From the IMG/VR virus record IMGVR_UViG_3300002180_000035, positions 59 to 35,775 of that record: DNA of 35,717 nucleotides; one strand, given 5' to 3'. Both the position numbers and the translations under genes were made by a program. Positions 22,510 to 31,177 of the stretch are shown one piece after another. The notes beneath the pieces are model-generated. The model made no database searches. It was given only the letters and a program-made list of their open reading frames with translations, and was not told the DNA's origin. The first letter of the stretch is position 1. Every line of letters begins with the position of its first letter. Source of the DNA: a virus.

Positions 22510-23757
22510 ATGGCTAGTTTAGACGGAGCAAAAATTGAAAAAGGCAAATTTGGTGCTAATGCTTTGGCAATCGGCGACGGTGTTTCAGGACTCGTCGCTG
22601 CTGCTGTTGCAGCAACAAATCTTGCGCTTGGCATAGTTAAGGACATTTATAATGTTGTTGATGCCGAAAATTTAGGAATTAACGAAGCTTACGATGAAGA
22701 TAACAATGTGAATGTTTACCGTCACATTACAGAGTTTTACCGTATTGCTGGTGAAGGTGTAAAACTGTTTGTTTTACTTGTGCCACAAGCTACAACCTTG
22801 GTTGAAATTTGTGAAGGAGCAAATGATACATTAGCAAAAAAGTTAATTACTGAAGGAGCTGGTGAAATTAAACAAATTTCGCTTTCCGTAAATCCAACTG
22901 GATTAACTACCATGTTAAATGGAATTCCTGATGATGTTTATAATGCGATACCAAAAGCGCAATTGTTATATGATTGGGCAGGTGCTCAATTTATGCCGTG
23001 TCAAATTTTATTAGAAGGTTATGATTATGGTGGGGATTCAGCACCAGCTGCTAATTTAAGAGCTATTGAAGGCGTTGCTGCTGATAAGGTTTCTGTTGTA
23101 ATTGGACAGGATTATGACTATGCAGCAACTAAAATTGACAATGCTCAAAAAATGGCAGATGTAGGAACTGCACTTGGAACTGTAGCAGCTGCCAAAGTAA
23201 ATCAGAATATTGGTGACAATGAACGATTTAATTTAACCGATGCTTTACGTAAAATTTGGATTGTTGCTGCTTTAAGCAATCATACAAAAAACAAAGATCA
23301 ATTAAGCAGCTTGCAAACCTTGGAAGACAAAGGTTACATTTTTGGAGTTGATTATGTTGGTATGGCAGGCGTTCGCTGGAATGGAGATCATACCTGTGTT
23401 GAAATTATTATTGATGCTGAAGGTAACATTAACGATCACTCAATTTCTTACGGTAGAACGCACGATAAAGCTCGTAGATTGTTAAGAACTGTATTACTTC
23501 CAAAAGTAAAGACTTCGCAACCAGTAGATCCTAAAACAGGAAAATTACCTATAGGAGTTGTAAAAAACTTTGAAAATTTAGGTGATACCGTTTTTGGTGA
23601 TATGGAAAAGAGAAAAGAGATTTCAGCTGGTCAAACAGTTGTTGATCCTGAAAGTGATTTAATTATTGAAAAATTATTGAAAGTAACTTATAAAATAGTG
23701 CCTTACGGACATGTAAATGCTATTGAGGGTACTTCTAATCTTAAAAACGCATTGTAA
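22510..23757 (+). CDS. Tail sheath protein (DUF2586-like)
   Basis: A 415-residue sheath-type protein that would contract to drive the tail tube. The C-terminal half carries the sheath-conserved pattern of subunit-joining strands (SISYGRTHDKARRLLRTVLL, then a closing domain ending in VTYKIVPYGHVNAIEG). Similar proteins in Bacteroidota Mu-like phages fall in DUF2586. It is followed by the tube gene through a TAATG overlap, the usual sheath-tube order of contractile tails. Confidence 0.8.
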   Translation: MASLDGAKIEKGKFGANALAIGDGVSGLVAAAVAATNLALGIVKDIYNVVDAENLGINEAYDEDNNVNVYRHITEFYRIAGEGVKLFVLLVPQATTLVEICEGANDTLAKKLITEGAGEIKQISLSVNPTGLTTMLNGIPDDVYNAIPKAQLLYDWAGAQFMPCQILLEGYDYGGDSAPAANLRAIEGVAADKVSVVIGQDYDYAATKIDNAQKMADVGTALGTVAAAKVNQNIGDNERFNLTDALRKIWIVAALSNHTKNKDQLSSLQTLEDKGYIFGVDYVGMAGVRWNGDHTCVEIIIDAEGNINDHSISYGRTHDKARRLLRTVLLPKVKTSQPVDPKTGKLPIGVVKNFENLGDTVFGDMEKRKEISAGQTVVDPESDLIIEKLLKVTYKIVPYGHVNAIEGTSNLKNAL

Positions 23758-24170
23758 TGAGTACAGTTATTAGAAACAATAAAGCGTATGATAGTGCTGA
23801 TGCTGATGTTGTAATTGCAGGAATTCCAACGGATATTGTTGAGATTTCATATACAACAGAACAGGAGCATCAATTAAACCATACGCTGAAGGAGAAAGCA
23901 ACTTCTTGGTCAAAAGGTAAAATTACTGATACTTGTACAATGACTTTAATGGTACAAGATATTTCACCTATTGAAAAATCATTAGGAGGTGATTTATTGA
24001 AGGCAAAACCGTTTTTTATCAATGTATCTCTTGTAAATGAGTACAATGATATTGTGAACGATACGATACTTGCTAAGTTTCAAAACCAAGGACGTGAAGT
24101 TACTGGAGATATGGGCTTAAATAAGCAGTACGATTTATTTGTATTAGATATTAAATATAACAACGTATAA
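23757..24170 (+). CDS. Tail tube protein
   Basis: A 137-residue beta-rich protein following the sheath gene. It has tube-like alternating strands (DIVEISYTTEQEHQLNHTL; TCTMTLMVQDISP) and the length of a typical tube protein. Position between sheath and chaperone supports the role strongly; sequence alone is less specific. Confidence 0.75.
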   Translation: MSTVIRNNKAYDSADADVVIAGIPTDIVEISYTTEQEHQLNHTLKEKATSWSKGKITDTCTMTLMVQDISPIEKSLGGDLLKAKPFFINVSLVNEYNDIVNDTILAKFQNQGREVTGDMGLNKQYDLFVLDIKYNNV

Positions 24171-24175
24171 GAATT

Positions 24176-24490
24176 ATGAATAAAGATCAAAAAGAAGCAC
24201 TTGTAAAAAAGTACGGTAAAGATAATTTGAGAATTTTAGAAATTCCAACAACTGAAGCAGCAACAAGTATGCTTGAAGTAACTGCTGTAATTCCTTCGAG
24301 AAATGTTTTAGGGCAATATATGAAGTGGACAGATGCAAATCCTAAAAAGGCTCAAGAAATTTTAGTAAGAGGTTGTATCCTTTCAAATCGTGAGCAAATT
24401 GAAGCTGATGATTTTATGTTTAACACAACTGTTGCCTTATTGGCTGATTTAATACCAATAGGACAGGGTAACATAAAAAAGTTCTCTTAG
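24176..24490 (+). CDS. Tail assembly chaperone, short form (gpG-like)
   Basis: A 104-residue helical protein in the standard chaperone position after the tail tube. It is translated alone when ribosomes stay in frame and stop at 24488. The last codons contain the slippery heptamer A-AAA-AAG (24475-24481) used for the longer form. The family binds the tape measure protein during tail assembly; here the tape measure gene is elsewhere (11993-14032, minus). Confidence 0.8.
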   Translation: MNKDQKEALVKKYGKDNLRILEIPTTEAATSMLEVTAVIPSRNVLGQYMKWTDANPKKAQEILVRGCILSNREQIEADDFMFNTTVALLADLIPIGQGNIKKFS

Positions 24491-24681
24491 ACTGTTCAGG
24501 ACTTCATTTTTCAGCAGAAAAGGATGCTATTTATAAAATTGATGCTTACATAAGTCATTTTTTACATGTGCCTTTTCCTGATAAATTAAATGATACTGAA
24601 TGGTCTATAAAATGGGCTCAAGTGAAGTTTTTAGCTGAAACTGGAGTTTTAGGATCAAGCATGAAAAAAATGTTAGAATGA
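24176..24681 (+). CDS. Tail assembly chaperone, -1 frameshift form (gpGT-like)
   Basis: A -1 slip at A-AAA-AAG (24475-24481), the same heptamer as in E. coli dnaX, moves ribosomes into a 66-codon open frame reading VLLDCSGLHFSAEKDAIYK and ending WAQVKFLAETGVLGSS...LE. The product is 168 residues. The frame has no start of its own, is open exactly to 24679, and its TGA overlaps the next ATG as ATGA, like other gene junctions here. The frameshift is strongly implied by position and heptamer, but no stimulatory structure was verified. Confidence 0.8.
24475..24481 (+). promoter_or_regulatory. Programmed -1 frameshift heptamer
   Basis: A-AAA-AAG in the correct phase (codons AAA at 24476, AAG at 24479), 7 nt before the zero-frame TAG. 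Confidence 0.8.
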
Positions 24682-25286
24682 CGTTAATAACAATATCCTT
24701 GTCGGACAGATACGCAGCTGCTTTTGGTAGGTTGGCATCAACCATCACACCAAAAGCAGTTAGTGTACACCGTGATGAAAAAGGGTATAGCCTTGATTTT
24801 TATGAAAAATCTAAAGATGATTTTGAAGAGCTTGAGTTTGAGTTTGGAAACAATGAAGTGAAATTTGGAAGCATTCCTTTTATAACTGGAGGCACGGAAG
24901 CTAATAACAACATTATTGCTCCACCTCCATTACTAAGTTTTACGCAAGAAAAACAACATATTGTTACTGAAATTAACGGTACGGACAGCGATGTTGTTGA
25001 ACGCTGGAGAACAAAGCCTTTTGAAATAAGAATTAGAGGCTTATTAATAGATATAGAAAATCACCAATACCCTGAAGAAAAAGTACGAGAACTATACAAT
25101 TTATTTAAATACAATGGTGTAGTTGACGTAGCAGGAACACAGTTCTTTGACAAATCAATATCAAGCATATATTTTAAGAGTTTTGAAATTAAAGGTGTAC
25201 AAGGTTTTGAAGATACACAACAATTTACATTAACAGCTCGTAGTATAAAGCCTGTAGGGTTTACATTATTAAACCCTAATATATGA
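24678..25286 (+). CDS. DUF6046-like tail protein
   Basis: A 202-residue protein in the place between chaperone and hub, where the tape measure is usually followed by a DNA circularisation/tail-tip protein. The region WRTKPFEIRIRGLLIDIENH resembles the DUF6046 family of Bacteroidota phages, whose layout matches LysM-anchored or gpN-type tail-tip adaptor proteins. It overlaps the hub gene by 4 nt. Confidence 0.6.
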   Translation: MTLITISLSDRYAAAFGRLASTITPKAVSVHRDEKGYSLDFYEKSKDDFEELEFEFGNNEVKFGSIPFITGGTEANNNIIAPPPLLSFTQEKQHIVTEINGTDSDVVERWRTKPFEIRIRGLLIDIENHQYPEEKVRELYNLFKYNGVVDVAGTQFFDKSISSIYFKSFEIKGVQGFEDTQQFTLTARSIKPVGFTLLNPNI

Positions 25287-26275
25287 TATCATTATACTAC
25301 AACATGATGTGTAAAATAACACTTGGAAATGTAGTTATTGAACACGTTAACAGCATTACTATTGAAGAAAGTATTAAAATACTTGAAGACAAGGGAACAA
25401 TTATTTTACCTCGTGAATATCGTGAAGCTGTTGTAAATGGAAAATCAGCCTCTTTTGCTGGTAAAAACATTTTAGACTTTATAAAAGTTGATGATCCTGT
25501 AACCATTGAACTAGGTTATGATGATGATATTGAAACTGAATTTACAGGATATGTAAGTAGTATTTCGGCAGATATACCTTTAGTAATTGAATGTGAAGAT
25601 GAGATGCATTTTTTGCGAAAGTCAAATTTTATGCAGGCATTTTTAAGTATCAGTCTCCAGGAATTATTAAACTTTATTGCACCTGATTATGATCATGATA
25701 TTATAGATGATATTTCCCTGGGAAAATTTACAATAAATAATGAATCAGCCTATCAAGTTTTAAACCGTTTACGTAAAGATTATGGGCTTCATTCACGTTT
25801 TGTAAACAAGGTGCTTCAGGTTGGTTTTCCAATCTCTTTAAAGCCTCAAAAAGTACATGAAATTAACATAAACAGGAATGTAAGAGCGCAACAAAATGAT
25901 TTAAAGTTTGTAAGAAAAGAAGATTTTAAAATATTACTGAAAGCAATTTCTATTAATAAAAATGGGGAACGTCTTCAGGAAGATTTTGGAGATAAAGGAG
26001 GAGCGCAGCGCACACTTCATTTTATGAATAAAACAAAGGATGCTTTAAAAGAATTAGCCGAAAAAAATTACAAGAGCTTGAATTTTGATGGTTACCAAGG
26101 TAACATACCAACGTGGGGTATTCCAAGAACTAAAGCTGGAGAAAGTTTTGAAATTACAGATCCTAACTATTTAAATAGTGAGCGTGATGGACAATATTTA
26201 ATTGAAGGTGTGACAAAGAAATTTAACGGTACAGCTGGCTTTTTAAGAATTAATAAATTGAGTTTAAAATTATGA
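25283..26275 (+). CDS. Baseplate hub protein (gpD / gp44-like)
   Basis: A 330-residue protein with the design of hub proteins related to P2 gpD and Mu gp44. The N-terminal beta-barrel includes GYDDDIETEFTGYVSSISAD, followed by IPLVIECEDEMHFLRKSNF and a helical SLQELLNFIAP motif. The C-terminal part has ELAEKNYKSLNFDGYQGNIP and a final barrel strand. It would cap the tube and hold the spike encoded at 27266. Confidence 0.8.
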   Translation: MISLYYNMMCKITLGNVVIEHVNSITIEESIKILEDKGTIILPREYREAVVNGKSASFAGKNILDFIKVDDPVTIELGYDDDIETEFTGYVSSISADIPLVIECEDEMHFLRKSNFMQAFLSISLQELLNFIAPDYDHDIIDDISLGKFTINNESAYQVLNRLRKDYGLHSRFVNKVLQVGFPISLKPQKVHEININRNVRAQQNDLKFVRKEDFKILLKAISINKNGERLQEDFGDKGGAQRTLHFMNKTKDALKELAEKNYKSLNFDGYQGNIPTWGIPRTKAGESFEITDPNYLNSERDGQYLIEGVTKKFNGTAGFLRINKLSLKL

Positions 26276-26808
26276 ATAAAGTAGCAATATTAATAGGACA
26301 TAGAAGTAACAGAAAAGGTGCATATAGCGAATGGATGGATGTTACAGAGTATGATTATATGAGAAAAGTAGCTTCTTATTTAACAGACATTGCTGATGTA
26401 TATGAACGACCAAATACTTTTGGTGTTTCTGAAGGTTACCGAATTAAACAAGTAGTTAACAAAATTAACAAACGTAGATATGACTTGGTGATATCGCTTC
26501 ATTTTAACTCGTTTGAACACTACAAAGCACACGGAGCAACGGCACTACATTATATTACAAATGTGTTTACAAAAGCTGTAGGTAAAAGATTTATAGAATT
26601 ATGTCACCAGCAGTTTGGATCTCGTGAACGTGATTTGATTCCAATCACCTCCAAAAAACAACGTGGAGGCACTTTTATAATGGGCATTCACTCTCCAGCA
26701 ATTTTGTTAGAACCTTTCTTTGGATCTAACCCAGCTGATTGTGTTGAATTTATAGATGCTGAAGAAAAATACGCTAATATTTTAAGACAATTGATATGCG
26801 AGTTATAA
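26272..26808 (+). CDS. N-acetylmuramoyl-L-alanine amidase (endolysin)
   Basis: A 178-residue Amidase_3-type zinc enzyme that cleaves the bond between the glycan chain and the stem peptide. Zinc ligands are His10 (LIGHRS), Glu26 (VTEYDYM) and His77 (ISLHFNS); the catalytic glutamate is Glu147 (AILLEPFF). It lacks a signal peptide, so release should depend on the holin at 28245. It sits within the baseplate genes and overlaps the spanin-like gene by 13 nt; a tail-associated role cannot be excluded. Confidence 0.85.
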   Translation: MNKVAILIGHRSNRKGAYSEWMDVTEYDYMRKVASYLTDIADVYERPNTFGVSEGYRIKQVVNKINKRRYDLVISLHFNSFEHYKAHGATALHYITNVFTKAVGKRFIELCHQQFGSRERDLIPITSKKQRGGTFIMGIHSPAILLEPFFGSNPADCVEFIDAEEKYANILRQLICEL

Positions 26809-27269
26809 AGATATTAATGATTTTAATTTTGTTTTCAGCTTGTAAAACGAATGAACCAATAGTTACTTCAGAAAAAAGAATTGTAAAAGATTCTGTAAGT
26901 GTTGTAGAGCGTATTATACCAAGAGACACCTTAATTGTAGTACCAGCTGACTCTTTAAAACTGACAGCGAGAATACAAGATATTACTGAAAAGGAAATAG
27001 TAAAAACTACCAATAGATTGCGCTTGAGCTTGAGACGTGAAGGAGATAAAATAATAGCCGACTGTCATGAAGGTGAGCTACTGCTAAAAATAGCATTGTT
27101 AGAAAAGGAAATTGAAATAAGAAGAGAATTACATACAGAATTACAAACAACCATTAACACTTTTGTAAGCTATGTTCCAAAGGTTGTAAAGTGGTTAGCT
27201 TGGGTTGGAGGTATATTTATTTTGTTGGTTGGTATTGGTGTTATTTTAAGAGTTAAAAAAGTTATATGA
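26796..27269 (+). CDS. Probable unimolecular spanin
   Basis: A 157-residue protein with an N-terminal lipoprotein signal (ILMILILFSAC, lipid on Cys16) and a C-terminal transmembrane helix at about 133-152 (WLAWVGGIFILLVGIGVILR) ending in RVKKVI. Between them lies a helical periplasmic stretch with ALLEKEIEIRRELHTEL. A lipid anchor for the outer membrane plus an inner-membrane helix is the hallmark of u-spanins such as T1 gp11, which fuse the two membranes at lysis. Its start inside the amidase gene supports a lysis role. Confidence 0.7.
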   Translation: MRVIKILMILILFSACKTNEPIVTSEKRIVKDSVSVVERIIPRDTLIVVPADSLKLTARIQDITEKEIVKTTNRLRLSLRREGDKIIADCHEGELLLKIALLEKEIEIRRELHTELQTTINTFVSYVPKVVKWLAWVGGIFILLVGIGVILRVKKVI

Positions 27270-27736
27270 CAGCATTTACAAAAGCAGTTGAAGCAATACT
27301 GAAGAAAAATGAAAAGATGATCATTACTTCAGGAATTGTAAAAAATGTGAATGAAAATTCAATAGATGTTGAGCGTGATGGAATGCCTGATCTGCTAGAG
27401 GTTCGGTTCAATGCCATTTTAACAGTTGTTGAAAATGAGTTTAAAATAACACCAAAAAAAGGAAGTACCGTTTTATGTGGAATTATTGAAAATGATACTT
27501 CAGAAGCTTATTTGTTAGGATGTAGTGAAATTGAAAAAATAAGTTTAAAAATTGATGAATGTGTTTTTGAGTGCAATACTGACGGTGTGAAGATTGACAA
27601 TAAAGGAGATAATTTAAATACTGTTTTAGGTGATTGGATTGATGAAGTTTCTAAGATAGTGGTGATACAAGGTAAAACAATAAACGTTACTGAGATGACA
27701 GCAATTAAACAGCGTTTAAATAACATTTTAAGATAG
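27266..27736 (+). CDS. Baseplate spike protein (gpV / gp45-like)
   Basis: A 156-residue protein beginning, after a short helix, with an OB-like barrel (SGIVKNVNENSIDVERDGMP) and continuing into beta-helix style repeats (SLKIDECVFECNTDGVKIDN). This is the layout of the small spike proteins of Mu (gp45) and P2 (gpV). No apex iron-binding HxH motif is visible at the C-terminus, which is helical. Confidence 0.65.
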   Translation: MTAFTKAVEAILKKNEKMIITSGIVKNVNENSIDVERDGMPDLLEVRFNAILTVVENEFKITPKKGSTVLCGIIENDTSEAYLLGCSEIEKISLKIDECVFECNTDGVKIDNKGDNLNTVLGDWIDEVSKIVVIQGKTINVTEMTAIKQRLNNILR

Positions 27737-27741
27737 TTTAA

Positions 27742-27945
27742 ATGGCAGCAATTACAGAAGCACAATTAGCAGATGGACTGGAGCAAATTTATGATGATTG
27801 GTCTGATAGAACTGATATTTCTCCAGCTGAAGCTCGTAGAGCAATAGCAGTTGCTCAAGCTAGCTTAATTGCTCAGTTTACAATTGGAAGACAAGCAATA
27901 GGAATTGGATATAATGGTGTTCAAGTAATTTCAACAATAGAATAA
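27742..27945 (+). CDS. Small baseplate-region protein, unknown
   Basis: A 67-residue protein, helical (EAQLADGLEQIYDDWSDRTD; AEARRAIAVAQASLIAQF) with a Gly-rich end (GRQAIGIGYNGVQVIST). Genes of this size are common between spike and gp25 genes; role unknown. Confidence 0.6.
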   Translation: MAAITEAQLADGLEQIYDDWSDRTDISPAEARRAIAVAQASLIAQFTIGRQAIGIGYNGVQVISTIE

Positions 27946-27947
27946 TA

Positions 27948-28244
27948 ATGAGAACTGATTTTTTAATAGATGAAGCAACTGGAGATCTAAAAATTGTTGA
28001 TGGCGATTTTGTAATTGGTGAAAGTGATACTGAACATGTGATAGATATTTTTAGATCATTTAAAGGAGAATTTAAACAGCATCCTCTATTGGGTTTTGAA
28101 GCAACAAAAAAGCTGAAGACTGTTGATGATTTGAGTCAAAGTAAATTTAAAAGAGATCTAAAGCTTCAGCTGGAGTTTGATAATTATGAAAACCCAACAA
28201 TTGATTTAACTGAAGGAATTGAAAAATTAAAAATAAACGTATAA
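27948..28244 (+). CDS. gp25/gpW-like baseplate wedge protein
   Basis: A 98-residue protein of the GPW/gp25 family. The signature is the DGDFVIGESDTEHVIDIFRS region followed by EFKQHPLLGFEATKKLK. In T4 and P2 this protein starts the wedge and nucleates sheath assembly. It is placed just ahead of the holin and LysM genes. Confidence 0.8.
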   Translation: MRTDFLIDEATGDLKIVDGDFVIGESDTEHVIDIFRSFKGEFKQHPLLGFEATKKLKTVDDLSQSKFKRDLKLQLEFDNYENPTIDLTEGIEKLKINV

Positions 28245-28772
28245 ATGAAAGAAATAAATTTTTTATTACAAGGATTAGGATTTGAAAGTTACACAGAGTT
28301 TAAGGTTTCAACCTTTGGTTTTATGACATTTCAGATGATAAAATTATCAGCTGTTTTAGCTTTTTTCGAAACTATTTTTGGAGTTGACTGGGTATTCTTA
28401 ATTGCTTATTCGGTATTAATTGGTTTAGAATGGTGGTCAGGCGTTCAGGCATCTTATAAAAAAGGTGAAAAACATGAAAGTAAAAAACTTGGGAGAATGC
28501 TATTTAAATTGGCTGTTTACAGTGCTATCCTTTTTATATTAAACACTTTTGAAAGGCGAACACAATTTCCTGTAATATTTAATTATGAAATAGATCCATT
28601 CTTATGGTTGTATTGGACGGCGCTATTAGTAATTATATGGCAATTATTAATATCTCTTTTAGAAAATTTGGACGTATTAGAGTTTCCATTTGCAGGTAAA
28701 TTATTACGCATTGTAAACAATAAATTTTACAAACAATTTGATTTAAAAAATGACAGTAACAGTCCTAAATAA
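28245..28772 (+). CDS. Phage holin (holin_4 type)
   Basis: A 175-residue membrane protein with three or four transmembrane segments: about 27-45, 47-66 (WVFLIAYSVLIGLEWWSGV), 88-104 (LFKLAVYSAILFILN) and 124-146. The positively charged loop YKKGEKHESKKLGRML after the second helix matches the holin_4 / TcdE-like pattern. It would open the inner membrane for the amidase. It is embedded in the baseplate genes and overlaps the next gene by 23 nt. Confidence 0.7.
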   Translation: MKEINFLLQGLGFESYTEFKVSTFGFMTFQMIKLSAVLAFFETIFGVDWVFLIAYSVLIGLEWWSGVQASYKKGEKHESKKLGRMLFKLAVYSAILFILNTFERRTQFPVIFNYEIDPFLWLYWTALLVIIWQLLISLLENLDVLEFPFAGKLLRIVNNKFYKQFDLKNDSNSPK

Positions 28773-29055
28773 TCAGTCTTTATTTGACCTTTCAATTCAA
28801 GTATTTGGATCTGCTGAAAGTGCTATGGAAATAGCACTTTTAAACGGTTTAAGTATTACGGATAAATTAATATCAGGACAGGAACTAGAATTACCTGAAG
28901 TAAGTACTTATGAAAATAGTGAGATTTCAAAATTCTATTCAAGAAACACTATTAAACCAGCAACTTCTGATAGTATTGAAAAATTTGAAGAATTAATTAA
29001 TGTACCTGATGGAATTGGTTATATGATTATTGGTAACACATTTATAGTAAGATAA
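28750..29055 (+). CDS. LysM-domain tail protein (gpX-like)
   Basis: A 101-residue protein with a LysM fold over about residues 1-50: NNQSLFDLSIQVFGSAESA, NGLSITDKLISGQELELP. Phage X-like proteins of this type connect tube end and baseplate. The ATG lies 23 nt before the holin stop, in another frame. Confidence 0.7.
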   Translation: MTVTVLNNQSLFDLSIQVFGSAESAMEIALLNGLSITDKLISGQELELPEVSTYENSEISKFYSRNTIKPATSDSIEKFEELINVPDGIGYMIIGNTFIVR

Positions 29056-29897
29056 TGGATCAAACAGAAGAAACATACAACGAAATAATGACTGCGGTTG
29101 GAGATAATGAAAATTTAAATCCATTAAACTCTACAAGTAAAACTGCAAGATATAGCTTATTTGCATACATAGTTTCATATGCAATTTCAGTATTAAAAAC
29201 TTTATTCAATTTAGGAAAGGCAGAATTTAAAGAAGCTCTTGATAATCAAAAAAGTTTAACTGTTCCATGGTATAGAACAATGGCTTATAATTTTCAATAT
29301 GGGTTTGATCTAATAACAGATACTGACAAATTTAATAATGAAGGTAGAACTGATGAAGAAATTGAAGCTTCAAAAATTATTAAATATGCAGCTGTTAAAG
29401 ATGGTGATTTAGAAAGTGTAATTATTGTAAAAATAGCTGGAGAAACTAACGGTGTTTTATCCCAAATATCAGCAGATGCACAAATAAGTATTGAAGCGTA
29501 TTTTGAAGAAATTAAAGGAGCAGGAGCACGAGTTAGAGTTATCAATTATTTAGCCGATAAACTGAATTTAACCATAGAAATTGAAGTTGATGTATTGGTT
29601 ATAAACTTACAAGGGCAAAGTATTTTAGATGGTGGTATGCCTGTTGAAGATGCACTTAATGAGTTTATGAAAGAATTGCCATTTAATGGGCAATTAACAC
29701 TGCAAAGTTTGGTAGATAAATTACAGTTAGTTGAAGGTGTTAAAATTGCTACAGTATTTGAAGCTTCAAGTAGTTGGATAGATCCTTTAACTGATGATTA
29801 TGGAATTGCTACACAATTTAACGTAAAACGAATCCCTGAAAGTGGCTATTTTGAAATAACAACATTTGACAATATAACGTATGTGGTACAAAGTTAA
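29055..29897 (+). CDS. Baseplate J-like protein
   Basis: A 280-residue wedge protein of the baseplate J (T4 gp6-like) group. The stretch SVIIVKIAGETNGVLSQISA and the following EIKGAGARVRVINYLADKL are family features, as is the late VEDALNEFMKELPFNGQLTL. It overlaps the next gene by 17 nt. Confidence 0.75.
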   Translation: MDQTEETYNEIMTAVGDNENLNPLNSTSKTARYSLFAYIVSYAISVLKTLFNLGKAEFKEALDNQKSLTVPWYRTMAYNFQYGFDLITDTDKFNNEGRTDEEIEASKIIKYAAVKDGDLESVIIVKIAGETNGVLSQISADAQISIEAYFEEIKGAGARVRVINYLADKLNLTIEIEVDVLVINLQGQSILDGGMPVEDALNEFMKELPFNGQLTLQSLVDKLQLVEGVKIATVFEASSSWIDPLTDDYGIATQFNVKRIPESGYFEITTFDNITYVVQS

Positions 29898-30345
29898 TTG
29901 GAAATTTTTAGCTGTTGATTTTACGCCAATTGAATGGCGTACACCTATTTTGTTAGGTTACGTAATAGCATTGTTACAACCAATTATAACAATATATGAT
30001 AATTGGCTAAAATTAAGAGAAAGTAACTTGTATAAACTGGCGCATACAGGTCAGGTTTGTTATTTACGAAAATCTTTAAATGATAGTTTTGATCCAAGTT
30101 TAAGACGTATTTATATAGGAAATGGTCGCCGTTATACTAGAGAATATATTTATACAAGAGCTGAGGAAAAACCAAAATACTTAGGCACAATGTATTTGCG
30201 CTCAAGATTAGATTATGAAGGAACTGGAGTTGATTTTATTGTGTTTGTTCCTAGCGCAATTGTAGACAGTCAATTAGACGAATTAAAAGCACACATCAAC
30301 TTTTATAAAGAAGGTGTAAAACGATATAAAATTGAAAAGATATGA
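29881..30345 (+). CDS. Tail protein, probable gpI-like wedge partner
   Basis: A 154-residue protein between baseplate J and the collar-domain fibre, where P2 gpI and Mu gp48-like proteins lie. The centre is basic with aromatic residues (DPSLRRIYIGNGRRYTREYI). No signature motif is recognised; role inferred from position. Confidence 0.5.
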   Translation: MWYKVNWKFLAVDFTPIEWRTPILLGYVIALLQPIITIYDNWLKLRESNLYKLAHTGQVCYLRKSLNDSFDPSLRRIYIGNGRRYTREYIYTRAEEKPKYLGTMYLRSRLDYEGTGVDFIVFVPSAIVDSQLDELKAHINFYKEGVKRYKIEKI

Positions 30346-31175
30346 ATCATATAGATTTTGACAAAACAGGCGGTTTTCCATTAGAAACTGAAACGCTAGA
30401 CGAAATGCAAAAAGCATACAAACTATTGCAGTCGCTTGGTGATATAGTTGGTGAAAAATCCATTATTAAAGGTTGTAATGTTGTAGGCTCAACAATAACA
30501 GATGGTATTATTTATTTAAATGGAGAATTACTTGAGTTTAGAGGTGGTGCTGCACAATCTAAAATTATTATTGTAGATGAACCATTGGCGGTTGAGTTTG
30601 AAGATGGTGATACTGAAGATGTGTATCATACACGTTACGCAACATTTGGCACAGGAATTAATGCAGTTAATTGGAGCGAATTTACACGAGCTTATCCATT
30701 AACATCGGCTTTGTTTGTTGATGAAGTTAGAATGTATGCAGGTGATATTGCAAAAATTCCTTGGGGATGGTATTTAATGGATGGAACTAACGGAACTATG
30801 GACTTAAGAGATAAGTTCCCAGTACCGTACAATCCTGATACAGCCGATTATGACGCTATTGGTAAAACAGGAGGTTTAAATGATGTAACATTAACTAAAG
30901 GTAATTTACCTGATTATGATTTGAATCATAATTTAGTTACAGTTCCTGAGCAAGTTCCTAGCAAGTATATTGGTGATGATGGTGATGGATGGCCAGATGG
31001 TCACACAGATAGGATTGTTGAAGGTGATGAGAGCAGTTATGTTAGAGATACAGAAGTTTTAACAATTCCTGAATTAGCTATTAATGGTACAATTTCAAGT
31101 GGTGGTTCTAGTGAATCTTTAGACAATAGACCTGCTTTTAAAGTAGTAGGATTCATACAATTTAAAGGAGTATAA
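30342..31175 (+). CDS. Tail collar-domain fibre protein
   Basis: A 277-residue protein with a phage tail-collar domain at about 130-200: AGDIAKIPWGWYLMDGTNG, then DLRDKFPVP, then IGKTGGLNDVTLTKGNLPDY. The N-terminal 125 residues are a trimer-forming shaft type. The end (DNRPAFKVVGFIQFKGV) matches the typical final strand of collar domains. It probably attaches the long fibre encoded next. Confidence 0.8.
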   Translation: MNHIDFDKTGGFPLETETLDEMQKAYKLLQSLGDIVGEKSIIKGCNVVGSTITDGIIYLNGELLEFRGGAAQSKIIIVDEPLAVEFEDGDTEDVYHTRYATFGTGINAVNWSEFTRAYPLTSALFVDEVRMYAGDIAKIPWGWYLMDGTNGTMDLRDKFPVPYNPDTADYDAIGKTGGLNDVTLTKGNLPDYDLNHNLVTVPEQVPSKYIGDDGDGWPDGHTDRIVEGDESSYVRDTEVLTIPELAINGTISSGGSSESLDNRPAFKVVGFIQFKGV

Positions 31176-31177
31176 TT

